NCBI GenBank assembly: GCA_949358305.1
Contig: OX442314.1
Coordinates: forward strand, 17,415,060-17,479,059
Direction: 5' to 3'
DNA length: 64,000 nucleotides
Origin: Strigamia acuminata
Lineage: Eukaryota; Arthropoda; Chilopoda; Geophilomorpha; Linotaeniidae
Shown here: positions 14,701-29,700 of the stretch, piece after piece
How positions within the stretch are numbered: the stretch's first letter is position 1
Layout of the letters: each line of letters opens with the position of its first letter
Translations under genes and position numbers: made by a program
The notes under the pieces: generated by a model
Databases searched by the model: none
Told to the model about the DNA's origin: nothing
What the model saw: only the letters and a program-made list of their open reading frames with translations

Positions 14701-17700
14701 TTATGAATAATTTAAAAGAAGAAAAATAAGGAAAAGTTAAAGAGAGGAAGGAAGTTGCAATTTAAAGACAACAAAAAAATTTTGTTTTTTAAATGCAGGT
14801 GTACTTAAAACTTTTTTTTTTAACAATGGTAACGACGAGACTGGGTACTATTATACACTTGAAAGGTCAACGTCTCTATTTGTGGAGTTAAGCGAGTGAT
14901 CAGAGTGTAATTTGATGCAATCCTCGTACGTGACAAAGTCCTATTTTAGGGCACGCAGGTGGTCCCCAACCCTTCCTGTTGTTAATCAAAGCCAGGTGGA
15001 GGGATCGTGAAACCGTTATTCAAACTAACAAGATAAAGAAACCCATAATTTTTTTTATAATCCCGTCTATTGTGACTAAAACATTTTTTTCAAGTGGAAT
15101 ATTTCCCAACAGAAAATTGGATTCAGGATATCGAATTACAAATGGCAAAATATCAAAGTAATTTTTTATAATTATTATGAGACATAATTTCATAAGAATA
15201 AGGCTAATAATGTGAAACTGGATATTTTTTTTCCTGTTATTAAACTCTCGTCTTTCTCATTAGTAACTTTTTTAATGAATGCAATAATAAAGTTACGTCA
15301 TAAAAGCTCCAAAATAAAGTATAATCTTCTATTTGAATCAGTAAATATCTGTAATTTATCTAGTCTCGGTTATATGTCAACACAAACTTCAGTACATTTA
15401 AACTTAAAAACTTATTATAAATATACAAGCGGAAATATAAATTGTTTCTGATAAACAAACAACGCAAATCCAAATCTCTTGATTTATCTATCGCGTTAAA
15501 TAAGATGCCTGTTTGTTAACACAAAGTGTCTTTTCATCCTACAAAAACTTCATTGAGAGGTCGATTGAAATAGCATGTCGCGCGAGCGTTCGGAACATTT
15601 CTTAACATTTCTGACAGTTTTTAAAGTAGCAAGAAAGTTTTAAAAAAAAATTCTTTAAATGCACTTACTCATGGTGAATTCCCCGCATGATAAATACGAA
15701 TGTAATACGCTAAATGAACAGTCTTAAACAAGGTAAAAAATTAGAATCCCGACTGAATTCATGGTGGCGTCCCATCGACTCCTCAACACTCAATGACTAA
15801 GTGCCCAACTCAACTGCCTGTATGCAACGCCAACTAGCACAAGGATTCGTTCATGAGGCAGCCACAGGGAAGCAGATGCAGCTCGTGGAACTATGCAACG
15901 CCAATTAACTCAAAAAATAAACATTTCCCATCACAATAATTAAAAAAATAATAATAATGATGATTTTAAAATTTTGGCTTACATAAAATGCACAAAACCT
16001 AAAATTATTCAAGAAAATTGTCATTTTCTGTAATTTTTTTTATCTTAATTAAAAAAAAAACCACTCGTAAAAATCCATTCACTGATTTCTTTTCCCGTTT
16101 CCCATTCAACGATGTATTCAAACGCACAAGAAATCATTCTATGCTATTAAGAAGAATTGCATCATTTAATTTAAATCAGTTTCACGAACTTTTTATTATT
16201 CCTCCTCAAGTAAACAGCTCGAAGCTTTTCAGGAAGAGCCGTCCGAGTGCCTCTGAGGCCTTCAATACATCTCGTTAACTCACCTTTAACCCTTATGGCC
16301 CAGTATTTAGTCTCCACCCGTTCATCAAACAGCAGAGACAACCACCAATTCATAGCCATTTAAACTTCGCAGATGAAATACCCCCGGGAAAAATACATTA
16401 CGTGACAGTATCAAAAAAATGTTTCATTACCTGGAAGTACAAAAACTTTTTTAAAAAAAAATAAAAAAAAAAATAAAAAAAAAAATAAAAATTACTTCAC
16501 TTTCGCTGTAATATTTTTTTTACATAATATTTTAACGATTTTTTTACATCTCCATTTTATTACCGTGCAATTTTCATACTCTATCACTTTACATAAGACT
16601 ACATATAGATGCCTAAATTATCTTTATTATCCCGTCATTGGAATGTCATGTCAAACGTCTCTCAAGCACGTGCCTATTATTACAATTGAACGAATAACAA
16701 GGTTACAATTAATCTAAAAAAAAGTCTATTAAAACAATGATTAACAATGGGCATTGGTTGAAGAAATTATTGGAATATCCCGACAGTTAACAATTTCAGC
16801 AAAATGGTGCGAAAATGCTAGAAGGTAAGCTCTGTTCATTTTACATTTTTAAACATTTCCAAATGAATTACATTACATCTGCCTCCTTAAATATTGTTTT
16901 AAAAAAACTAAATTACAATTAGTAAATGAGGCCTAAAACAGGTTTTGTATTTGTTAATGTAGCAATTATCTTTTCCCTCTTAAATGCAAATTTTCTTAAA
17001 TTAGCGGTGCTCGAATTTTCTTAAATTGAGGCAATAAACTCATCAGCAGGCCCTATTTCTAGTCTCCAGAAATTAAATCGTGCCAAATAAACACGTTTTC
17101 CACATGATGTACGCAATGTGAGCAGCAAAAGCTGTTTTTCGATCGATTAAGTTGCAGCTTCGTCCGCTGCTTATAAAGAAGCGCTACTTGTTCTTCTATA
17201 AAGTCAATATATCTCGAAATATCTCGCGATACATCATGAACCTAATTTGGGTTTTAGCGACAACCAACAAAAACACAAATGGACAAAATTGAATTATTTT
17301 CAAAACAATTTTCTACTTTATTTTACGAAACAAAGTTCATTCGAGTCAAAGAACAATAAACTAAAGTTTATTTGTCTTATTTTTTCGTTTCCTTATTGTC
17401 AACCTCATAAAATTTAAGTCATTCCACCAGAACAAGCTTCTCGAGACATTGTGGGCTTGTCCCAAATAACCTTTTAAAGAAATTATTGCAATTTTTCATA
17501 TCTTTTGGCGCGCCAAACTCTGCTCCCATATTACATAAACGAAGGCCCCTATTTGCCTTTTTCAATCTCTCTTAATGACCCCACTCGCGAATGAAGTACC
17601 ATTTTTGCCTTCAATGGAGCGAAATCAAAAAAGAAAAAATAGGAAAGATGTTATCAGCTGATGAAACATACTGAGCTCACAGACCCACTATACCATAATT

Positions 17701-20700
17701 AGAATCAAAATGAACAACCCCGAACGTCGCATTAATAAGAATCGTGCAATTTTCTCGCCCTATCAGTGCAAATTCAATTATAAACCCAGCACAAACAAGC
17801 CAAACAAACACACCTAAGTCATTCAATTGACTAATAAATAAGGTAAACCTACTTGTTAAACAAATTAACATCGCTTAAATTAAAACTTTATAGCCTCTTC
17901 CCGTGTTATTTCACGAAACTAATTTCCGGTTTAGGCGGAATAAACCAAAATGAAAATAGAAAATTTGTTTACGAATCCCCTTCAATTAACGAAAAGAAAA
18001 TTATGTCAACAATAATAAATGCTTTCAACATTCTTTCGGGTTGCATGAAAAGCAGAAAAACAGTCTCAACATTTCCCCACAACTCTCCGAGATTCGGAAA
18101 TCTGCTCTATAAGTCTTTCAAATCCTCTGATAAAACGCTGGGGAAAAAAATGGTGAAAGTTGCAGGTGGATCACGTGATACTGGCTCCAAATGGCCCCAT
18201 CACTCAGAATTACTTTCCGCAAATCCCAGACTATCAAATGACATAAAACCTAATAAATTCACTTTTCTTTTTACCTTCTATTCTTGATGAGGAGGATCCC
18301 TCCCCAGGTGTGGCGTCTCATCCATGCATTCATTTCGACTATGCGCTCTCACCGCAAAAGCTTCTAAACCACGCCCGAAACTCAACTCGGGTTTATGTTA
18401 TGTTGATGCGTGGTGATAATCAGTTAACAAATAATAAGGTAATTTCGTTCGAGTAGTAAACCTACAAAACCGAGTGAGGCGTTTTCACTTGCCATCAATG
18501 CAATAAAAAAAACGAAACAGTTTGTTCTCGGGTTAGAAGGCCAAACTCGTAACTTGCACAGATGTCTCGTAACTAGGCCAGTGAGTTCGACTAACATTCA
18601 CTCGGCTTTCAACTGTAGTACTACATACAAGTGAATCAAAATAAAGTGAGAGGAAAACTAAGTGTGTGAAAGGCAGGAGATAAACCGTGGGAAAGAAAAA
18701 TAGGACATTACACCTCTAAATAGATCAAACAGCACACAATGGTGACATAAATTAAACCATCAATGACAGGTTTAAGTTGGGAATTGCAGCAGATGGATTG
18801 ACAATTAAAGACTTTCATTAATGATTCCATTCCTTGGTTACTATGACTTTACATAGTTTTGTCGTTTATTAAACTGCCAATCTATATTTTAACTAGAAAA
18901 ACTAACCCTTAAATTCTAGGTTTCAGGTTTAGGCGCAACTATTGCAGCTGTGACATCTGGACATTTTTAACATTGCTGTTCAATACTGTTTGTTCTTTGC
19001 CCCTGAGTTTTGCTGCATATCAGCGCAAATAAAATTTTACTGCTCGTAGAAATAAAATAAAATGAAATGAGAACGTTAAAAGTTTTTTATGCCAAAATTA
19101 TAAGTTAAAATCCAAAAAAAAAAAAATTAAGAAATCAAATATTTTCCGTTGCTTTCAATGTTATTCAAACAACAGAATGCTCCTTGTATATATATACCTT
19201 GTATTTTAAATTACTTACATGAACCAACAAGAAAATTTTCAAAGTATACAGATGAAATGCGTATCAGATTGAACTTATCTCCCCGAGCTCTCAATCTACT
19301 TTAAATGATTGGATTTTTCGATCTAATGCATCGTTGCTTTCAAATCATCGACTTAAATAACATCAGCAAACAAGAATTAGCTCGTCCATTGCTAACCAGA
19401 AGGATTGCAAACCATTTACACACGTACAAACCCCCAAAAAATCTACATTAAGATAAAATTAGATGAAATTAGCACCAGCTGAATATTCCAATGAAAACGC
19501 TAATTGGCAATTTTAAGATCGTCTATTCACCCCATCTCAACTTTGCAGTCTGACCATCACATAAGAAAGAAATATCTGCTTAGAATTGCGTGTTTAAAGC
19601 AGATATTAAACCGACTTCAACACCAAGATACTCATAAATAAATTCTAAAGGTAAACCGAGATGGAACAACTTATTAAAAAAAGGAGGAAACGAATTTATA
19701 AATTAAACCCAACGTCTGCGTGTGGCTGCCGTCGTGAAATACGGTGCAAAAATATTTTTCATGCCAGCTGGGAGCCTCCTTCGCCGAAGCAAAATTGCCA
19801 AAAAAGTGAAATAAATTCTTCTTTTCGTTTCAATTTGAACACATTACTTGACAAAATCCAATTTTTGGCGTGTGGCCAAATAAATATCTGAAGAGTGGAC
19901 AAGCGGCCCACGGCACCCTTCAAACTACCGTTTCAAAAACTTAATTCATTACCGCAAGCTCAAATTACGGCCTACGCATGCTCATTTTAATCGATATAGC
20001 GTTGCTCGATCATTTCATCGCGTTCTTTCAACCCCGAGTCAAAATTCCTCTTTTCATTATTTTCCCCCACTCTCAAATGTTTGAACGCATCAGTACAAAG
20101 GTTTCTTCTTTTCTTCCCCATTGCCCCACTAATACCTAGGCTTAGGTCTGTACGATTACCCTTTGTACCTAGCTTTAGGCGACGGAAATAAGTGGGCCAA
20201 ACCCACGGAGCAGTTTCCAGTGGCAATGAGTGGGCGAAAGAAATGGAGATGAGATAAAGGTGACCTCAACTGTGCGTTGAAAACAAATGAGGTTCGTTAA
20301 GATAGCGAAAGAGAAAAAGGTGTGCGAGTCAGACCAAATAGAAAAGTCAAGTGGAAATAAATTAATTACATACTAAACAAACAAACTCGTCTTTTGCATT
20401 TAAACGAGAACATTTCTTTTCGTCATTATTTTTTACAAAACATAATTATACCACGTAATAACCAAAACTATCAGTGTTGAAAAAAATCGTCTCTTCGAAT
20501 TCTGCAACAGCTGTTACCATACAGACTGAGACCAGCAACCAATGAGAGTTTGTTTCTCCGTTTGGAAGCAGTAAAGTGATACGTGCCATGCAGACAAGCT
20601 CAGGGGGAGCATTTGTTGTGAAAGTTTAACCAGGAATTGAAAAGGAAAATCGTCAAAGTAATTTAAAACTAATGTAGAGTACATGTAATCGTTGGTTATC

Positions 20701-23700
20701 AAGGGTCAACAACTGCAGATTAGGAACGCTTGGAGTACTCCCAAGGCAACCAAACTGCTAAGACACCCACGAGACGCGGCAATTCATTGACGAATCGAAG
20801 CGTGACTAAGTTAAACATGGACGAGAGAGAAAGGTCGCATGTTTTCTATTCAATTTGATCAACTGCCCAAATTCTCCCCATCTTGCGCTGCCTCTCAGCG
20901 TTCGATATCAACTAAGTCCATTGAACCAAAGTCTAAATTACTCCCAACGGCAAGCCAAACGGCACCTGGCCATCAATGGAAATCAATCTGGAGCGAGACG
21001 CAAATCCCAAATAACACAGGGTGACTAATTAAGAGGAGTAGAGTTGTGTTACACACATGTTCCAACGTTAATTAAAACGAAAAGCCATAAAACCAAGGGA
21101 TTCATTCAAATGGCTCTGATCTGTTCTTTAAATTCGCAAGAAATGAAGCTGCATATCCAACTTTATCAACTTTACATTATCTTGTTTACCTCTGCGTTTT
21201 TCCCCCCATGCAACTTTAATGATACCGTGTAAACCTTTCAGGTTAAACCAATGCGAATAAATCCCAAGGTATCAGAGGGTTAAGTACCGGTCATGTTGCA
21301 TTGGTGACACAGCTTTACTGCATCCTTTCGCTGTTTTCCGGATATTTTGGCGTGTACTTTCGCTTCTTATCTGTTCTCTTACACCACCGTTTTTGTGCGC
21401 GAGGTTTCAGTCGTCACTGAAGAGTTATTTCATTAACAAATTGCTCCTAATGATATTCTATACATTTTTGAGTCGAAACGTGTTAAAATACAGCAGTGGT
21501 GCAAATAAACTGCTGACTTCGCATCAGAATTTAAATTGAAACTTATTTTCAATTATGCAGAGAGTGTTGAAATATAGTTGAGTCATTTCAAACATCTCTT
21601 CATATCCATTGATGGAGCACTTTGATAACGACATATGAGAAGCAGGGAGGGCAAAATGGAAAAACGCGAAATATAGGACTCCCCAATATGGTGTAGCTAA
21701 GACATTTTACGATGAGGGAACCTCGAAGCATGTCTCTAACAACGTACCAAAACTGTTGGCACGTCATTAGTGAACAAATCCCCTCTCACATCACGCGTGC
21801 TCTGTTCAACTCCCGTAAAAATTTGCATATTCCTTGATTATATTCTAAGCTTTATTCCGCCTTTGAGCGCAGGAATGCGCAAGTTTTCTTTGGTATAAAA
21901 ATAAAATGCGAAAAGAGTGGGTATAAAGAAAAATTGATCGAACCTTCTCTATCAAAATGGTGCACCGTTTTTACAGTCCTCCGAGTGCGTAATGTTTTCG
22001 AAATTATCGAGACATTTCACTCGGAGTGAAATTCTCCTAAGAAGTATTTTACTAGCGTGTATTGTCATAGCAACAAGACCTTCCGAAGTAGCTCTGTGAG
22101 CCGCTGGTGAGAATGATGACGCCCATTGTGCCTAAGAGGAGACATACACACACACGTGTAAAGGAGGGATAAATATTGACTGAAGGAAAACAAAAGAAAA
22201 GCAAACACTATCGAAAACAAAGCTGCAAATAGATGAAGAGGAGAGAGAAAGAGAGAACTGGCACCGGAATTATCTTAAAACTTGTGGTTGAAATAAAAAT
22301 ACCAGAATAATGCCAGCGGAGCGACGAGGGAGACAAAAGACAAAACAGATTGTGACAGTAATAATGTGCGATTTATTACACAACACAGACAGACGAGCAG
22401 CAAAGGTCAAACATTCGAAACCCCGAGCAAATGCACACTTGGATTTCAATTGAAATTGCATTTTCCAAAACTGCCGTTGTAATTTACCTTCATCCTCGTC
22501 TTTCAACATTTGGAGGGAGGGAGCCTGCGCAAAACGAGTTGATGAGTCATCCATTTGTCACGATCCAGTTTTGGATCAACAAATAGTTGGTCATGTTTTT
22601 AAAAAAAAAAAATTTAAAAAAAAATCCTCAGTGGAAACTTTCCACAAATTTTTCCACCAAAGAGCAATCACTCGAGATAATTCAATCAAAACAAATGAAA
22701 ATTGTCACGTGACACATCTGGCAGCGACTCAAATTCATTTCAACTTACCAGCCCAACTTGTACGCGGACCTGCTGATACGCATGGAAGTGAGTTGCATGT
22801 ATTGGCTCCATGACCGCCTGAAATTCATGGAAGCGCTTCGTCGTGGAGGGAATTTCTCCTGGGCTTCCATGGTCGTAGGACACGACTCTAAACAGCGCTT
22901 TTCAAAGCCGGGCATTGAGCCGCGAACCGCGCTTCATCTGTGTTGCGAGTCAAGTCATGGCATAAGAGAAGTCGACTGAGTGTGCGCCGAGACCTCTCAC
23001 CCCTTCTGGCGTCTCTCTGGGTGAAGGCATCTGATCAATAAGCGCAAGATGGGGGCATGTATAAAGAAAAAGTTCGATCCTTTTCGTCTTACACCAATAA
23101 TTAATTCTAATTTCATCGTATATGACACACCTCAATGATAAACAAACGAGTTTTTCAAGGTCTTTTAGGATCAAAGTTAAAAAGAAACTTCCTTAAAGAC
23201 ATAAAAATACATTTTTTCTCCCATTTATCATATTCATTTCCTTCACTTTACCTTTGTCAAGCCGTAGAGTATTTTAATATTACGTGCAAGAGCACATCTG
23301 TGCCGAAGGTTTCCCTTCTCCATCCATCCCGCCACCCCAAGGCAAGAAAAAGTGCATTTGCTTCATGATTTTCTCTTCACACCTGAGCTCCATATTACAC
23401 CTGTGCTTTCTCTCTCACATTTTTTTAGGTTACCGCGTACGACTAATGCGTTTGCAGCGGTTTCCTCATATTTTTCTTACTTTTTTTTCCCGTCATGTTG
23501 GCACATAAACTTAAAGTCGTAGAAAAATTAAAAATTAAAATATTTCACTTTTTATATTTTATGAGTGTAATATATAAATTTTTTAAAAAAATGTAGTAAG
23601 AAATGTGTTTTGAAGCTAAAGCAAAGAGACACCAACTAGATTCAAGTACTTGGAGCAATAAAAACACACAACATCTGTAAAATTTAAATGTGTTTTCGTT

Positions 23701-26700
23701 TATTTTATTGCAATTAGTATTTTTTAAATTGAGTTTTGTCATTTGTTTCATTTTATATTGCTCGAGGGCCGTTTTAAGTGCCCTCTTGTATGCAAATTGT
23801 GCGCCGCCAAGATCCCTGCTGACCGGTAGTGGACCCCGAATATTTGTTAGAATTTCATGTAAATCCGCGTGCTTGCCACTTACAACAATACCCATCACTG
23901 CGACGCCGGATTTATTTGCTACTCGCAAAACATCTAAAAATAAATTAATTCCCTCGAATTCCTCTCGAATTCCATACTACAAATAAACATGAATGTACTT
24001 TTTCTTACCCCTTTTTCCCTCACTATAAAAACAAGCATTTGTGGCAGCTGGAGAGGAAACCAGCCAAACGCAGCTGCAACAATTAGGGAAGAAAGAAACT
24101 CATCGCCGACTTTGAAACACCTAATTTCCGCATTTCTTCTCGCATCTCGATACTGGAACTGAGATTTCTCACGTGTGATTTATTGAGAACTAATACGGGT
24201 CCCGACAGGTCAAAATCCCGTTGTGGCAGTTGATTATTTCGAACATAATCGGATTGAGATTAGAAATAGAGAAAGCTATGACATTTTTTCTTTCCTTTTC
24301 TTGATTTTTTCTCTTTCTGTCAGCAGTAAAAATCCAGTGCCCGCAGTCTACAAAAGCAGTTGTAAAAACACAATTTGAGTTTTGTGTTTTAGAAATAAAA
24401 AAAAGATGTCAATAAAACCTGAGAAAAACTGTCACAACTTATTTATTGCCAAAAACTAAAAAGAAAAGAGCGAAAGAGAGGGAAAAAAAGAAAATACTGA
24501 AGTTATTGGCAACTGTAAAGAAAAAAAAGAATTCCAATTCATTTTCTGTCAAGTAACCGGAAAAAGACTTTGATTCCCCAAAGAAATTTTCTGATGCTGA
24601 TAAGTAAGTATGATAATGAGTCAATGGAAAAACTTTCCAAGTCACATTTTCAATTCAACTCCGAAGGGTTTCAACTTAAAACACTCGGAAATGGCTTCTT
24701 AGCTTTTGTAAACAAATTTAACATGCAAATAAATGATAATCGTAATAAAAATTCGTTTCCTTTCACGCCATAAAACCTGATAAAATAATACAAACACTAA
24801 AACACATTTCTTATTTTGTTTTCATTTCTCTTCCAACAAGCTTGAAAATCAATGCGAATTTCTTTGGGTCATTTTGCAAAACCATTTTCTTTTACACGAT
24901 CTAATTCCTTCTGTATGATTAAACTCCAAGTTTATTCTCTTTCTTTATTCTTCAACTCCATCCATTCGAGTTGGAATAAAACAATATCATCATCTTTAAG
25001 AGCGGTTCAATTTACGACTTGGGAATTAATGCGAGAAAACGAACACTTGCTAAGAAGATTTAGAACTGAAGACGACTATCTAGCCCGATCTAGCTCAATA
25101 AAGCATTAGTCCAAAGTGGCGGTAAACACGTCGCCATCTGCGCAAACTCCATCCTTCATCAGAGTAACAATTGTCGAAAATATCGAACCATCAATTGCCA
25201 ATAAATTGCGAGTAAACAATTCTGATTGGACGAATAAACAAGGTTAAATCCACCGTAGGTCAAGCGTAAATCAATAATTAAATACGCCGCAGCATCTCGT
25301 TGCTGTGGAAACCATATCCCAAACTCCTGCTGCCATCTGTGGATACAAATTGCACGCTCTATTAGTCGTGTGAATATTGCACAACTCGAGATGAAATCTG
25401 CACGATGGATTAACCTCAAAGCGCACCAGTGAAATATTTGGTCCATCCCACTTCTCATTTCAACTGGATTATGGATTATAAATGGCGTAGCGAGGAAATT
25501 ATCTTCGTGGATTAATGGTAGTAATTACATGTAATCCAATTATAGACCACTCTACAAAATCCATAGATCTGTTATTCTCGGATATAATTCAACATAAATC
25601 CCCCATGAACTAAAAAGAAACATTGTTTCCAGACGAGAAAATAAAGCCTTCATTGGTTACTGGGCTTTTTATCTGCTTTCCTTTCTGTTATTATCTATTC
25701 TATTCTATAGTTATATTCAATAAAATAAATGGAAAACAACGGAAAGCTTGTTTATCCACCAAGTGATGAGTTTCAACCAAAAGGGATTTGTTATTTCGTT
25801 TGGAAATGGAGTTTGCAGTTTATTTATTCCTTCATTTCTTTATATTTTCATCGTGGGACGTAAAACACCAAACATTCTAAGAAATTCCTTCGACATATAA
25901 ATCACGATTTAGTGACTTTTTTTATAGTCAGAAGTCGCACTCGTTTTTATCCCTCATTATCGGGTAGAATATATGATATGTAGAACATTTTTATCTTGCA
26001 TCATTCATTGTTAAAAATTCACTTCACATTTTGCAGGAAATAAGAACAAGAACAATTTCCAGTAAAAAAAAAAAGCACGACTGTAATAAAAATAAAAAAA
26101 TAAAAAAATAAAGTATTACTCATAAATCAGGAAACTATATAACATTTTACATTCACAATAACAAAACATTTCAACAGTTACAACAGTTTTCTGGAAAAAA
26201 ACGCAAAAATCGTGATTCACAAATAATCCGCTAATCAAACTTCCTAAAATCCAGAAAATCAGTTATAAACATCCTTTATGCAACAACGGTTACGAATAAA
26301 TATGACGTCAAAATCAAATTCAAAACCAACAAACGTATTTACACGAATCAATTTTCTTTGTCACTAGAAATTCAATTTCATTAGGAGTTTTACCAGCTAA
26401 TTAATGCACGAATACGGGTAATATCAAGAATATTCTTGGTAACAGTTTGAAACATTGCAAATGCGGGTTGTCTAATATTAGATTGGCAAAAAAGGAATTC
26501 AATTTTCGTCGAACAAACCAATAGCAAAGAATAGACGAATGAGCCTCTTATTCCTTTATGAGGGTTCCCATAGCCAATCTCCAAGCCCAACACTTCAACT
26601 TGCCAATTATGTTTCAAATAGGCCTAGGTGAAGGGCGGTGACTAGAAGGGCTCTCGACCTTTTATTCCCTACTGGTTTGTTCTAGATTGGATTGAAAGAA

Positions 26701-29700
26701 CCACAGCACCAACGACATGGGTTGACACACACACACAAGCTAGTTTATTTTTTTTCCTTTGAAACTTTTTTCCTGAATACAAAAAAAAATTTGCTGAAGA
26801 GCTTCCATAAATAAATCACGAATGAAAATCACGTGACTGGCGTGTAATTTTTACACAATTTACTACATTTTCAAGCTTTGCCAGACAAAAGATTTGAGAA
26901 AAAAAGGAAGAAAATAGATTTGGTTGTCAGGGGAAATACAGTGTAAAGGATCGTTTTATTTTTAGAAAAGACTTTCTTTTCCCTGCTCAAAGGACTCAAG
27001 AACCCCAGAGGGAGTCAGAAACCCGAGAAAAAACCCAAGTTGCAAACGGACACAAGAAGAATCACATTTCAGAATCAGCATCGAAATTAGCCGCAGACTG
27101 CATAAAACAAGTTCTAAACTTAGCCAAACCAACCCTCACGAGATGAAAATCTCTTGTTTACCTGTCAAACTTCAAAACTAGGCCTAGGCGAGTGGAAAAT
27201 TTATATTTTTATTATTCCAAAAGAAAAATAGAAAAACAAACAGAGAGAGGAAATACAAAATTCCTTAATTAACCATGATCTCATTTTCTCTCTCCATATT
27301 TTGTTTCACAGCATAAAATAAAATAAAAAAATTCTTTTCGCAAATTCCACTTGATTTGAATAAAGCAGGTACAATTGAGGTCAAGTATGTACTTTATAAT
27401 AATACCTATTATCTACTAGACGTCGGCCGACACTGTGCCCCACGTTTTAATTATGTACAAGGCTCGATATGTGAAATTTATCTGTTTGGCAATGGCCTTG
27501 ATAGCTGATTGAATTTCGCCTGAAATTTCAACTTCCCTTTATCATTCGATCCCTGCAATTGATCGAAACAAATAGAGCGGAACACCGCTTCTCATTTGAT
27601 TCCTCACAATCCTTTCATTCCATTTACTCATCCAAACATTTTCTCCCGATAAAAACATAACAGGATGGCCAACTCGAAAAAACAAGCAAATTCTTCCTTG
27701 TTTCCATAGCAGCGCCAGCTGTATTCTATCGCGTGCGCCAAACGCGCGTGACAACAAAATGAAATCAGGGGCCACGTTTGTCACACCTGCTGATAACAGA
27801 AAGAAAAGTGTGGTCTACAGCTGAAGAGCCAACTTAAAGAGGACGCACGGCTGCGTATCCAATAAACTAAGTTAGAGAACTTAACACTAGACTTACCTAT
27901 ATGTGCTCCGGGTGAGAGGAGTTTCGCACCTATAAAAGGGATAACAAAAAAATAAAAATAAAAAAATAAGAAATTGAAATTATAATTAAAACGTATCGTT
28001 AAATCTTTCCATTTTGGGGAGCAGGTGACCCAATTAAGCTTCGAGGTGAGAAGATGTCACATGTGAGTGAGCAAGTAAATAAAAGCAGGTTGGTGAGTTT
28101 AGGGGTTAAATGAGATGAGATTTCAATTCATCTCTGCCCCCGTATAGAAATTTAATTTCAAGGTGTCTGATGGAAACCTTGAAATTATTTATCCGTCCAA
28201 TAGTGGTTCAGTAATAAGCCGAGCTTTTATCACGTTTTCCCGAAGGTAATAAAAGATCTTTTAAGATCATGCATTTTGGAATGATAAATTACATTTAATT
28301 AAACGTGTAAATGTCACATCCTTCATAAAATTAATGAATACGGAAAATGAGTTTCATTCGGAAGACTTTTAACTAATTTCCATGGCCTCAATTTAAGGTC
28401 GATGAACACAAAAGGAATTGGTATTAAATTTCCAAATTCCACTCGATAGTGTGTCCTTCTTTCCGCAATTGTGTCCTTGTTTTGTCACCGACCCTGCCCC
28501 CCATGTTGAACTGTTTTCCCCTTTCACTGACCTCACTAACCTTGTTTGAAGGAAACAACCAACTAAATAAATTGTTGTCTTATTTTAATATCTGCCAAAC
28601 ATGTGTTAAATTGCGTTTTAAATAAAGATCACATCGAATGAAAAATAAAAATAAAAATAAGTTGATGCAAGAGTTTGAGCTTTAGCAGGCCTTGTTCAAA
28701 CGATTTCTCTACCAAATTGATAATCAATAAAGAACTTTCCCTTTAGAGACATACTCCATTTTGTCCCAATAAACCCTGCAAATTGAACAAAACTCACCTC
28801 AATTTGTACTTTAAACTCGCTCTTTTTACGTCGTACATTATCAATGAAAATAAAAGGGTCAAACAACAACATGAAAGACAACTGTTTTCATACAAAAACT
28901 TAGAAAATGGGCGACGCCGAAAACAGGATGTCCGATTTAAAACCTACTAACTCAAATCCTGTTTTCCCTACCTACCGAATAATATTTTAAAAATAATAAT
29001 TATTATTATTATCATCATAAAACAAAAAAAAGATGCACGCTTCATGAATCGACTTACCTAAATTCATTTACGGGCACTGTGTGAGACGATACGTAACACG
29101 TCCACGCCATGCTTAAACCACGAGTAACTGACCACAAACAAAACAAGTAACCACTACAAAAACCGGAAGCTCGACCTCGGCACACCAAACCAATGCCTTG
29201 ACGTCATTTTCTCACAACTCGATCGGTAAAACATGTTGCTAGACGTTGCACCTCTAAAGTAAACAAATATCAACATCCCCTCGAGCCCGGAGAAATAAAG
29301 TGAGCCTTAATTTGCGTCAACCCACTAGACAATTGCGTAATCACGAAATAATGCTTTTGTCGATATTAATGTGGAATGACTCAACATAAAGCACGCACTC
29401 CACACGATTTTATGGGATGATTCTGGTTGATCCTTCCAGTAGTCATATGCTCATCTCAAAAGTTAAACTGCGCATATCTAAAGAGTCAAAACTGCGGTTT
29501 TACTCTCGGCCTATTTTAACAGTTCTCCTTAGGTCACGCCAGGATACTTTCATTATACATTATACAACTTTCTTCTTTAGAAAATAAAACAATACCCACC
29601 ATAAATTTTAACGAGATAAAATAAAAATAGGGTCAACAATGTTTGGTCAAATTTATATCCCTATAATACCAACCATGTCCTTCGAACAAAATAAGTAGGA

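Larger units (their letters stand above)
6778..27896. other. 21-kb Rap1GAP intron
   Basis: This AT-rich intron separates the microexon from the second LIM exon. Apart from the candidate first exons at 11863 and 18275 and an unassigned ORF near 23.8 kb, I see no exon of the main transcript. It contains simple repeats (for example gaa/gga near 7558-7585 and ccttcc near 11550-11572), many homopolymer A/T runs, and GC-richer islands near 8630-8820 and 12200-12370. Confidence 0.6.

Noticed and set aside
16282-16359. Possible first exon [20 protein letters not shown] with a gtgagt donor
   Set aside because: The donor is good but it ends in phase 1, which does not fit the known next exon; it would need an unseen linking exon.
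22487-22554. Possible first exon [20 protein letters not shown] with a gtaaat donor
   Set aside because: It ends in phase 1 and no downstream Rap1GAP exon before the GoLoco region accepts that phase.
22758-22979. Plus-strand ORF with [15 protein letters not shown]
   Set aside because: PGIEPRT-type strings are typical translations of dispersed repeats; there is no splice or start support.
28798-28881. Possible first exon [18 protein letters not shown] with a gtgagt donor, phase 0
   Set aside because: It could only join the GoLoco exon by skipping the LIM exon, and its composition looks like chance AT-rich sequence.
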